From assembly GCA_946885765.1 (NCBI GenBank), contig CAMPHD010000215.1, positions 1 through 5,923 on the forward strand: a stretch of 5,923 nt of DNA. The letters are read 5' to 3'. The notes beneath the pieces were generated by a model that was given only the letters and a program-made list of their open reading frames with translations, was not told the origin of the DNA and did no database searches. Source of the DNA: an uncultured Thalassospira sp. (GTDB lineage: Bacteria; Pseudomonadota; Alphaproteobacteria; Rhodospirillales_A; Thalassospiraceae). The translations under genes were made by a program, and so were the position numbers. Below are positions 1-5,923 of the stretch, in pieces (within the stretch, counting starts at the first letter, position 1; the number at the start of each line of letters is the position of its first letter).

Positions 1-821
1 ATACCAAGCAGAATGTTGTGAAGGCCCACCGCGACGTTGCCCGGCGGTTTGGAGCAGAACCCGGCAATAGCGATGATGCGCCGGTCTTTGATATCACGAT
101 CCTGCGCGATATGTATGACGCCATGATCAAAAGCGGCCATGGGCACGCCAATAACGAAAGTGTCAAAACACCGTCCGGTTGCCATGCCGATATCCGCATG
201 AACCTGATGGAAGATGGCGGTGTGATGGTGTCCGCACTGGATATTTCCAGCCATAAACGCAAGGAACAGCATCTTGATGCGCTGGCGTCGACCGATCCGC
301 TAACCGGGGCATTGAACCGGCGCGGATTTGAGTCCGCCGTCAGCCGACTGCGTGAAATCCGGCAACTGAAGGGCAAGGTCTGGCAATTTGGACTGGTGGT
401 GCTTGACCTTGATCATTTCAAATATGTCAACGACACATATGGTCATGCAGTTGGCGACCGTCTGCTTGAAAAAATCGCCATCACTCTGCGGCAGGCGCTT
501 CGCGATGATGACCTTGTCGTGCGGCTGGGCGGTGAAGAATTTGCCGTTCTGCTGCCTTCGGCAACCGCGGCAGTGACCAAGCGCATTGCCGAGCGCCTTT
601 CGACGATGATCAGCGCGATTGAAATACCGGTTGGCAATAACGGGGATGAGAACGTTACCATCACGGCAAGTTTCGGTGTCACCGTTGGCGGGGAATTGCG
701 CGGCCAGTTTGTCGAGCTGGGGCAGTCGTTGCTTGCGGCGGACCGGGCGATGTATGCCGCCAAGGAAGCCGGTCGTGACTGCATTAAATTCGTGACCTTT
801 GATGACGATATCGACAATTGA
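1..821 (+). CDS. Diguanylate cyclase (GGDEF), C-terminal part; 5' end outside the window
   Basis: The product makes cyclic di-GMP from two GTP. The frame is open to the left edge with no stop, so the GTG at 18 is probably internal and the gene is partial. Residues below are counted from that GTG. Residues 1-80 look like the end of a PAS-type sensory domain, closing with the usual 'LDIS..K' exit into a short helical linker. The GGDEF domain starts at the D93-P-L-T96 motif. It continues through D130-L-D132-H-F-K135 and N138-D139 (metal and GTP binding) and reaches an intact GGEEF at 171-175. An RDDD at 162-165, five residues before GGEEF, matches the RxxD inhibitory I-site, so product inhibition is expected. 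No EAL or HD-GYP domain follows, and the protein ends about 90 residues after the GGEEF, as is normal. All catalytic residues are present, so it is probably active. The input signal and membrane location cannot be judged because the N-terminus is missing. Confidence 0.95.
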   Translation, partial: TKQNVVKAHRDVARRFGAEPGNSDDAPVFDITILRDMYDAMIKSGHGHANNESVKTPSGCHADIRMNLMEDGGVMVSALDISSHKRKEQHLDALASTDPLTGALNRRGFESAVSRLREIRQLKGKVWQFGLVVLDLDHFKYVNDTYGHAVGDRLLEKIAITLRQALRDDDLVVRLGGEEFAVLLPSATAAVTKRIAERLSTMISAIEIPVGNNGDENVTITASFGVTVGGELRGQFVELGQSLLAADRAMYAAKEAGRDCIKFVTFDDDIDN

Positions 822-868
822 TCCAACCTGAATTACCGTTTCGCTTTGCGTGAAATGGCAGGCGAAAA

Positions 869-1378
869 ATGAACATTCGCGATATGCAGGCGATGGATGG
901 AAACGCGGTTGTCGATATTTATGACCGGGCGCTGAAATCCGGTCATGCATCCTTTCAGCAACATGGTGGAACATGGGCCGACTGGGATAACGGGCATTTG
1001 ACGAAATGCCGCTATGTCGCGCTTGACGATGCCGGGAAGGTAACTGGCTGGGCCGGGTTATCCGCCGTTTCGGGCCGGTGTGCCTTTGCCGGTGTTGCCG
1101 AGGTATCAGTTTATGTCGATCCGCAATGTCAGGGGCAGGGTATTGGAAGCAGATTGATAGAAGCCCTGATCAACGGTTCCGAACAAAACGGGTTCTGGTC
1201 GCTGGAAGCCGGAATATTCCCCGAAAATACTGGCAGTGTTGCCCTGCATCGAAAGCATGGGTTTGACGTCCTGTGCCGCCGCACCGGGTTCGGACGTATG
1301 GGATATGGACCGATGCAGGGGCAATGGCGCGATGTGTTGCTGCTGGAACGACGCAGCAAGCGGATCGGGATCGACTAG
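869..1378 (+). CDS. GNAT N-acetyltransferase, phosphinothricin/methionine-sulfone acetyltransferase type
   Basis: This is a 169-residue cytoplasmic acetyl-CoA-dependent N-acetyltransferase. The overall pattern is that of the Pat/MnaT (YncA) family: 'SGHASFQ', 'TW..WD', 'GWAGLS.VSGR', 'GVAEVSVYV', 'EAGIFPEN..S..LH...GF' and the C-terminal 'WRDVLLLERRS'. The acetyl-CoA pyrophosphate loop is Q86-x-x-G89-x-G91-x-G93. Relatives acetylate phosphinothricin, methionine sulfone/sulfoximine or other small amino-acid analogues; the true substrate here cannot be read from the sequence. A short Gly/Pro/Met-rich stretch at about residues 143-151, before 'WRDV', differs from relatives as I recall them. The length is typical. 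The ATG has an AGGCGA stretch from 860, about six bases upstream. The gene starts 47 bp after the cyclase stop with no obvious promoter or terminator between them, so co-transcription is possible; a functional link is not implied. Confidence 0.9.
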   Translation: MNIRDMQAMDGNAVVDIYDRALKSGHASFQQHGGTWADWDNGHLTKCRYVALDDAGKVTGWAGLSAVSGRCAFAGVAEVSVYVDPQCQGQGIGSRLIEALINGSEQNGFWSLEAGIFPENTGSVALHRKHGFDVLCRRTGFGRMGYGPMQGQWRDVLLLERRSKRIGID

Positions 1379-1499
1379 ATATCGCAGCCGCCAATCTGGA
1401 AGGGAGTTTGCGTAAAATCCCTTAGATGATCTGGAAATTGATCCGCTGATGCGCTAAGCAGCAGGGGCACCCGCGAAATACGCCGCGAATAAACGATAC

Positions 1500-1506
1500 A
1501 GGAGAG
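1500..1506 (+). promoter_or_regulatory. Shine-Dalgarno site that fixes the GTG start of pepD
   Basis: AGGAGAG lies seven bases before the GTG at 1514. This is near-ideal complementarity and spacing to the 16S rRNA 3' end, and it supports GTG over any later ATG as the start. Confidence 0.8.
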
Positions 1507-1513
1507 CGCCACC

Positions 1514-2974
1514 GTGAACGAGATCAGCAAAATTGCCCCGGTCGCAATCTGGGAAAACTTCCAGAAACTTTGCGACACCCCGCGTCCCTCGACCAAGGAA
1601 GAAGCCGTTTTGCAGCTTCTGGAAAAGATGGCCGATGCCAAGGGTTTTGAGCATTTCCGCGACAGCGGCAGCAACCTTGTTATTTCCATTCCGGCGAAAC
1701 CGGGATTCGAGAATCGCAAGATGGCGATCCTTCAGGCCCATGTCGATATGGTGACGCAGGCCAATAGCGGTTCGACCCACAATTTCGATACCGATCCGAT
1801 CCGCATGCTGATGAATGGCGAATGGATCACGGCGGATAACACCACCCTTGGTGCTGATAACGGCATCGGTGCGGCGGCGATGATGGGATTCATGACCGAA
1901 GAAGGTCTTGAACACGGTCCGCTGGAACTGCTGTTCACGGTTGATGAAGAACGCGGCCTGACCGGTGCGATGAATCTGGAGCCCGGTCGGCTTAAGGGCG
2001 AAATCCTTCTGAACCTGGATACCGAGGACGAGTACGAGCTTTGCGTCGGCTGTGCTGGTGGCGGCGATCTGGTCGCAAGCCTTGCCTACACCCCCGAAGC
2101 CGTCGGGAACGGGCAGGTTGCGCGTGAAATCGCGCTGACCGGGCTTAAGGGCGGTCATTCGGGTATCGATATCATCCTTGGTCTTGGCAATGCCAACAAG
2201 CTGATGGCGCGTTTCCTGCGCACTGCCATTCGTGATTTCGGGGCGCGGATCGTTTCCACCAATGCCGGTACCGCACGCAATGCGATCCCACGTGAATCCT
2301 TTGCCACTGTTATTCTGCCATCCGACAAGGCAACGGCGTTTGATGGGGCATTGGCGGCTTTTGCGGGGGCGGTCAAGGACGAGATCGGCGCGATCGAGCC
2401 GAAATTCGCCATTGCAGCCAAAGACGTGTCATTGCCGGAAACCGCGATGAGTGCGGCAGATTCCAAGCGTTTCAACAACGCGGTCGTTGGCGCACCCAAC
2501 GGCGTTCATGCCATGAGCACCAGTGTTGAAGGTGTTGTTGAAACATCGATCAATCTGGCGATTGTCAAACTGGCGGATGGCAAGGCGGATGTAACCCTTT
2601 CGGCGCGCAGTTCGATCAATTCGGCCCGTGATGCCATTCGCGAAGCCGCAACATCGGTGTTTGAAAATATCGGTGCGACGGTGAAGTGGGGCGATGCCTA
2701 TCCCGGCTGGAAGCCGAATGCGGACAGTGAAGTCGTCAATATGATGAAAGCGGTCCATCGCGACATGTTTGGCAAGGACCCGGAAATCCGGGTCATTCAT
2801 GCCGGTCTGGAATGTGGTGTCCTTGGCGCGAAATATCCGCATTGGGATATGGTGTCGTTCGGTCCGACCATTAAACGCGCACATAGCCCGGACGAATGCG
2901 TCCATGTGCCAAGTGTCCTGCGTTTCTGGGATTATCTTCTGGCGGCGCTGAAAGCTATTCCGGCCAAGAACTGA
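1514..2974 (+). CDS. pepD: Aminoacyl-histidine dipeptidase / cytosol non-specific dipeptidase (M20 family)
   Basis: PepD is a cytoplasmic di-zinc dipeptidase that cleaves Xaa-His dipeptides such as carnosine and many unblocked dipeptides, feeding amino-acid recycling. The protein is 486 residues, essentially the length of E. coli PepD (485). It is collinear with that family from the N-terminal 'P..IWE.F..L...PRPS..E' onward. M20 metal-centre residues are visible in order: H76-V-D78, D115-N ('TLGADNG'), the catalytic E145-E146 ('TVDEERG'), D169 ('LNLDTED') and H457 ('AHSPDE'). The lid/dimerisation domain lies at roughly residues 185-395 and contains the typical 'GLKGGHSG' (210-217) and 'RNAIPRE' (255-261). 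The start is GTG with a strong Shine-Dalgarno. The preceding 135 bp after the acetyltransferase hold no promoter I would defend. The gene converges on the J-domain gene and ends before a strong hairpin. No frameshift or missing active-site residue is seen. Confidence 0.96.
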   Translation: MNEISKIAPVAIWENFQKLCDTPRPSTKEEAVLQLLEKMADAKGFEHFRDSGSNLVISIPAKPGFENRKMAILQAHVDMVTQANSGSTHNFDTDPIRMLMNGEWITADNTTLGADNGIGAAAMMGFMTEEGLEHGPLELLFTVDEERGLTGAMNLEPGRLKGEILLNLDTEDEYELCVGCAGGGDLVASLAYTPEAVGNGQVAREIALTGLKGGHSGIDIILGLGNANKLMARFLRTAIRDFGARIVSTNAGTARNAIPRESFATVILPSDKATAFDGALAAFAGAVKDEIGAIEPKFAIAAKDVSLPETAMSAADSKRFNNAVVGAPNGVHAMSTSVEGVVETSINLAIVKLADGKADVTLSARSSINSARDAIREAATSVFENIGATVKWGDAYPGWKPNADSEVVNMMKAVHRDMFGKDPEIRVIHAGLECGVLGAKYPHWDMVSFGPTIKRAHSPDECVHVPSVLRFWDYLLAALKAIPAKN

Positions 2975-3000
2975 GAGTTCCAGCCTTTAAATGGTTATCT

Positions 3001-3040
3001 GTTGCGACTGATCGTATCTGCGGTCAGTCGCAACTGTTTG
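3001..3040 (+). terminator. Hairpin between convergent genes, probable pepD terminator
   Basis: Arms 3001-3014 (GTTGCGACTGATCG) and 3021-3034 (CGGTCAGTCGCAAC) pair over 14 positions around the six-base loop TATCTG. In the plus-strand transcript the only non-Watson-Crick pair is a U-G wobble (3012 with 3023). The same position is an A-C mismatch in the minus-strand transcript. A short T-rich tail (TGTTTG) follows on the plus strand only, so it fits best as the terminator of pepD, 26 bp past its stop. The U-tract is weak. The right arm overlaps the last codons and stop of the oppositely oriented J-domain gene. Confidence 0.6.
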
Positions 3041-4403
3041 TGGCGCACCACTCATCGCGGGCTTTTGCGCCGCTACCGGGCACCAGCGCATCCAGATTGA
3101 CAAACCCGGTCTCGCCAAGGGCCGTTTCAATTTCGATCCAGAAATCCTCGCTTGGTCCGTCGACATAGACGGTTTCAAACCGTGCCAGACGCCGCATGAC
3201 CGGATATTCGACACCGGGACCTTCGCGCATGTTCAGAAGATCACGGTCGATGTAATAGGGATCGCGTTCCTCGCCTATGATTTTTTCGACTTTGCGCGTC
3301 AGTTCGCTGGTCTTTTCGGACACAAGTTTTGGAATGTCGTGACTGACAAAGCCCTGTCCCGGTCCAAACGCCACCAGCAGACAGAAAATGGCAACAAATA
3401 GCGGGCTTAGATGCAAAAGGGCATCGAGCATCCCGGCCTGTTTCCACTCGCTGCGTACCCGCCGCAGGGGTTTTCCGTCATCCAGACGCCGCAGATTGGC
3501 GCGGATCTGTTCGGCCAGCACCGACCGGTTGGTGCCGATGAAATCAGTGGCCTGCGAAAGAACGGCACGCGCTAGCGGTTTATTGCCGCTGCGTTCGAAC
3601 GCGGTGGCCTGTGTGAACAGAAGTTTTGCATTGCCTTCCGGGGGGAGAACTCCACCCCGCATATTACCAATGATCGCGCGCCATGCTGGAATAAAGCTGC
3701 GCCAACCCCAGAAACCCCGCAGCCATGTTTTGAAACTGGCTTTCAGCGCCATGCGCTTTGCCCCCTTTGGGGCTAGATTGGCGGTAATTTTTTCGATTCT
3801 CAGCGAATTCAAGAAACCGCGCACGACGGTGAATTCCACCTGACGGGGTTGGGCGGATACGACTTCGGTGACGGCACAGCGTACAAATCCGGCCTGATCC
3901 GGGTTCGTGCGGTTTTTCGCATGGCGTTTGGCCCCCGGATGGATGTTTGATTTACGCGCCGCGTTGCGTTCCTGCTGCTGGCGATAGGCCTCGTTGGCGC
4001 GTGCAAACCTGTCTTCTTCGCTTTCACGGCTGGTTTCGGCCTTGCGACCAGTACCGGCAAAGCCCTGACGGGTGTGCTGCGAACGGGCATTCTTTGCCCC
4101 GGCGGCCTGCGGACCATAGGGGCCGTTTTGCTGTTTGCCTGCTGTGTCGCCTGTGCTGCTTTTTCCGTTGCGAGGCGCATTTGGGGGAGCCTTGCGTATG
4201 CCGGTCAGGATTTCATAGGCTTCGGTGATGTCCTTGAATTTTTCTTCGGCATCGATATCTGTATTGCGATCAGGATGAAATTCAAATGCCAGTTTGCGAT
4301 AGGCAAGCTTGATTTCCTTTGCGCTGGCACCCGGCGCAATTTTCAACAGGCGATAATAGATCCCGAGGTGATCCTGGCTCATTCGTGAAAAGGCATCCTG
4401 CAC
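3024..4403 (-). CDS. Membrane-anchored J-domain protein with C-terminal SH3b-like domain
   Basis: This is a 459-residue Hsp70 co-chaperone-like protein, numbered from a GTG at 4403; the ATG at residue 8 (4382) is an equally plausible start. Residues about 13-67 are a J domain ('[21 protein letters not shown]', H43-P44-D45, 'F..I.EAYEIL'), so it should stimulate a DnaK-type ATPase. Residues 70-165 are a polar, Gln/Lys/Arg-rich, probably disordered linker. Residues 172-262 ('[12 protein letters not shown]' to 'GNAKLL') resemble a domain I recall from other alphaproteobacterial J proteins. Residues about 263-310 are helical and TPR-like. A hydrophobic segment at about 327-346 is preceded by Arg/Lys-rich sequence, predicting N-inside, C-outside topology. 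Residues about 386-442 read as a bacterial SH3b domain ('[15 protein letters not shown]', 'V.V.......W..I', 'GFVN'). There is no DnaJ zinc-finger or substrate-binding domain, so it is not DnaJ itself. Two cysteines, C453 and C458, end the protein. It is transcribed divergently from the methyltransferase. No convincing promoter was found. Confidence 0.88.
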   Translation of the reverse strand: MQDAFSRMSQDHLGIYYRLLKIAPGASAKEIKLAYRKLAFEFHPDRNTDIDAEEKFKDITEAYEILTGIRKAPPNAPRNGKSSTGDTAGKQQNGPYGPQAAGAKNARSQHTRQGFAGTGRKAETSRESEEDRFARANEAYRQQQERNAARKSNIHPGAKRHAKNRTNPDQAGFVRCAVTEVVSAQPRQVEFTVVRGFLNSLRIEKITANLAPKGAKRMALKASFKTWLRGFWGWRSFIPAWRAIIGNMRGGVLPPEGNAKLLFTQATAFERSGNKPLARAVLSQATDFIGTNRSVLAEQIRANLRRLDDGKPLRRVRSEWKQAGMLDALLHLSPLFVAIFCLLVAFGPGQGFVSHDIPKLVSEKTSELTRKVEKIIGEERDPYYIDRDLLNMREGPGVEYPVMRRLARFETVYVDGPSEDFWIEIETALGETGFVNLDALVPGSGAKARDEWCATNSCD

Positions 4404-4492
4404 ATAAATATTATCCCGAAGCCGGGCTGGTAAATCATGTTCAATTTATATTCGTCTTAACGCAGGGATCATATGGCCGAAATCTTAACACG

Positions 4493-4521
4493 TTGTCACT
4501 TTTGCGTATTTGCCATATTTT
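4493..4521 (+). promoter_or_regulatory. Sigma-70-type promoter for the methyltransferase gene
   Basis: TTGTCA at 4493-4498 and TATTTT at 4516-4521 are separated by exactly 17 bp, inside the AT-rich divergent region 4404-4568. The match is 5/6 to the -35 and 4/6 to the -10 consensus. Transcription would start near 4528, giving a leader of about 40 bases before the TTG at 4569. Read by eye only. Confidence 0.5.
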
Positions 4522-4568
4522 GCAAGAATTGATCCGTCTACCAGCGAACCGCTTAGCGAGTATCTGCC

Positions 4569-5615
4569 TTGAAACTTAAATTCTGGCAACGCAATGCCGA
4601 CCATGACGGCGATGTCCTTGACCGCGAAGGCGGTTACGGGGGCGATATGCCGGAATTCGTGATGCCGGATGGCCACAGGCTAAGTCTTGCGACAAAGCTT
4701 CGCGCCCGCTGGCAGGGCTATGACAATCCGGTCGAATATTATCTTTTGCAAAAAGAGATCGACGATTATCGGGCGTGGCTGCAAAGGATGCGTCTGTTCC
4801 TTGCCCGACCGGTTGAACCGGAACTGGGCGAACTTGATCTCGACGAGGAAATTGGCCGTTGGCCACCCGAGCGGATCAAGCTTTATGCCAAATTGTTTGA
4901 TCGCGGGATCATGATTCCCGGTGGTCATGAATATGCTCTGGAACTGGCAAAGCCGCTTGCGCTTGACGAGACTCTGAGTTGCCTTGAAATCGGGGCGAAG
5001 CTTGGCGGGGTTGCGCGTGTGCTGGCCGACAAGCTTGGCGTCTGGGTTACGGCCTATGAAAGGGACGGGGAACTGGCGTTGCTTGGTATGGAGCGATCCG
5101 TTCAGACCGGTGTCCAGAAAAAGGTCCCGGTACAGGCATTTGACCCGGCCAATCCGGAATTGCGCAAAGCCTATTTCAATGTGGTCTATTCGTTTGGCGA
5201 CCTGTTTCATATTGAAAACAAGGATGTTCTGCTGGTGTCGATTGCCGAAACGCTGCGCGATCACGGCCAGATACTGCTAACGGATTATGTTCTGACGTCC
5301 GAGGGTCACGAAGATGAAGTGGCAAACTGGGCAAAGTACGAGGACTTTAAACCGTATCCATGGACGGCTGACCATTACAAGGCAGCGCTGGGCAAGCTGA
5401 AATTCGATATCCGCATTGCCAAAGATGAAACCGACGTGCATGTCAGTCAAATCAAGGCATCATGGATGGCGATGCTGGCCGATATCCAGAACAGCGGCCT
5501 TGACCCGGATGTCCTGACATATCTGGTGCCGGAGATGGAAATGTGGATGAATCGCGTAAAAATGCTTGAAAACGGGACGCTGGCATTTTATCGGTTCTAC
5601 GCAACGATCAGGTGA
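4569..5615 (+). CDS. Class I SAM-dependent methyltransferase-like protein
   Basis: A 348-residue protein with a Rossmann-type methyltransferase core at roughly residues 125-260. Motif I is 'CLEIGAKLGG' (138-147), the acidic end of strand 2 is E164 in 'VTAYERD', and later core strands are 'FNVVYSFGDLFHI' (203-215) and 'GQILLTDYVL' (233-242). In motif I the middle glycine of the usual E/D-x-G-x-G-x-G is K144; G142 and G146 remain. About 120 residues precede the core: a charged N-terminus, then helical sequence with 'WPPERIKLYAKLFDRG'. The C-terminal pattern 'W...V..L..G.L.FYRF' recalls phosphoethanolamine-type methyltransferases, but the substrate is unknown. There is no signal peptide or membrane segment. 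The start is uncertain. TTG at 4569 follows an in-frame TAG at 4554 and a weak AGCGAG. ATG at 4647 (residue 27) has a G-rich stretch just upstream. The TTG start gives 'MKLKFW', a plausible N-terminus. Confidence 0.75.
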   Translation: MKLKFWQRNADHDGDVLDREGGYGGDMPEFVMPDGHRLSLATKLRARWQGYDNPVEYYLLQKEIDDYRAWLQRMRLFLARPVEPELGELDLDEEIGRWPPERIKLYAKLFDRGIMIPGGHEYALELAKPLALDETLSCLEIGAKLGGVARVLADKLGVWVTAYERDGELALLGMERSVQTGVQKKVPVQAFDPANPELRKAYFNVVYSFGDLFHIENKDVLLVSIAETLRDHGQILLTDYVLTSEGHEDEVANWAKYEDFKPYPWTADHYKAALGKLKFDIRIAKDETDVHVSQIKASWMAMLADIQNSGLDPDVLTYLVPEMEMWMNRVKMLENGTLAFYRFYATIR

Positions 5616-5695
5616 TTGACCGGTTTGATGTCTGCTGCTGGCGACGAATGAATGGACTTTGTCCCGAATTCTGTCGCTGCAACCTGTTTTAGGTG

Positions 5696-5724
5696 TTGAC
5701 AGGGGCAGGGTGTACTTCTATTTT
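5696..5724 (+). promoter_or_regulatory. Near-consensus sigma-70 promoter for rpmJ
   Basis: A perfect TTGACA (5696-5701) is followed after exactly 17 bp by TATTTT (5719-5724). Transcription would start near 5731, about 35 bases before the rpmJ ATG. This fits strong expression of a single ribosomal protein gene from its own promoter. Confidence 0.7.
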
Positions 5725-5765
5725 CCGGCTTCCTCGAAGGGGCCAAGTTTCTAAGGTTTACTATT

Positions 5766-5891
5766 ATGAAGATCCGGAACTCATTGAAATCCGCGAAGCT
5801 GCGGGAAAAAGGCTGCCGTATCGTGCGCCGCCGTGGCCGCGTATACGTGATCAATAAAAAGAACCCGCGTTTCAAGGCGCGCCAGGGTTAA
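5766..5891 (+). CDS. rpmJ: 50S ribosomal protein L36, zinc-free (C-minus) form
   Basis: This is a 41-residue, highly basic protein of the large ribosomal subunit, where L36 binds 23S rRNA. The translation begins [13 protein letters not shown] and contains '[25 protein letters not shown]', the typical bacterial L36 of the longer type. Only one cysteine (C17) is present, so the C-x2-C...C...H zinc ribbon of the C-plus form is absent; this is the C-minus paralogue type, common in alphaproteobacteria. The ATG at 5766 has AAGG at 5753-5756, nine bases upstream. The gene sits alone behind its own promoter and not next to rpsM as in spc-type operons. No hairpin terminator is visible in the 32 bases that remain after the stop. 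Confidence 0.95.
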   Translation: MKIRNSLKSAKLREKGCRIVRRRGRVYVINKKNPRFKARQG

Positions 5892-5923
5892 TTCCCGGTA
5901 CCTTGTTCTCACAGGTTTTACAA

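Noticed and set aside
300..974. Minus-strand open frame (224 codons) across the cyclase and acetyltransferase
   Set aside because: It overlaps two well-supported plus-strand genes, and its translation is Arg/His/Cys-rich without any motif.
1379..1513. Search for a promoter or terminator between the acetyltransferase and pepD
   Set aside because: TTGCGT and TTGATC -35-like boxes exist, but neither has a -10 element at 16-18 bp. No stem with a T-tract was found.
1454..2158. Long open frame on the minus strand (234 codons) inside pepD
   Set aside because: It lies antisense to a gene with clear family identity and all catalytic residues. The translation has no recognisable domain and is a by-product of codon bias.
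4415..4426. Small hairpin CCCG-AAGC-CGGG upstream of the J-domain gene
   Set aside because: Only four base pairs with no conserved context visible; likely chance.
4680..5264. Minus-strand open frame (194 codons) within the methyltransferase gene
   Set aside because: The plus-strand frame gives a methyltransferase fold; the antisense product has no motif and no Shine-Dalgarno context I can defend.
5641..5690. Possible terminator after the methyltransferase: GCGAC (5641-5645) with GTCGC (5673-5677), inner GGAC/GTCC, then TTTT at 5687-5690
   Set aside because: The two short stems are separated by a large 8/8 internal loop, and the T-run is 9 bases past the stem. This is too weak to annotate.
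5597..5875. Minus-strand open frame over rpmJ and its promoter
   Set aside because: It is antisense to the unmistakable L36 coding sequence and its promoter.
1..5923. CRISPR arrays, tRNA/rRNA genes, IS ends and defence systems
   Set aside because: No regularly spaced repeats, cloverleaf-like sequence, transposase or terminal inverted repeats were seen. All long frames are explained by chromosomal genes.

Overview
The window looks like ordinary chromosomal DNA from an alphaproteobacterium. The C-minus ribosomal protein L36, the alphaproteobacterial style of the membrane J-domain protein and the moderate GC with alphaproteobacterial codon preferences all fit. A Rhodospirillales member such as Thalassospira is my guess, but that is inference and not shown directly. 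I see no phage, transposon, CRISPR, tRNA or rRNA signature.

Layout, left to right. (1) 1-821, plus strand: the 3' part of a sensor-type diguanylate cyclase whose N-terminus lies outside the window. (2) 869-1378, plus: a GNAT acetyltransferase of the phosphinothricin/methionine-sulfone acetyltransferase type, 47 bp downstream and possibly co-transcribed. (3) 1514-2974, plus: a full-length M20-family aminoacyl-histidine dipeptidase (PepD) with a GTG start and a good Shine-Dalgarno. (4) 3001-3040: a strong hairpin between two convergent genes, overlapping the last codons of the next gene. (5) 3024-4403, minus: a membrane-anchored J-domain protein with a C-terminal SH3b-like domain predicted to be outside the cytoplasm. 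(6) 4404-4568: an AT-rich divergent intergenic region carrying a good sigma-70-like promoter for the rightward gene. (7) 4569-5615, plus: a class I SAM-dependent methyltransferase-like protein with an altered motif I. (8) 5616-5765: an intergenic region with a near-consensus promoter. (9) 5766-5891, plus: rpmJ (L36).

The genes do not form one pathway. They are best read as several short transcription units: c-di-GMP synthesis plus an acetyltransferase, a peptidase, a divergent pair (J protein and methyltransferase), and a monocistronic ribosomal protein gene. The least ordinary gene is the J-domain/transmembrane/SH3b protein. It appears to link a cytoplasmic Hsp70 co-chaperone module to a periplasmic SH3b domain, and its central region may be a zinc-ribbon-type domain that has lost its cysteines.
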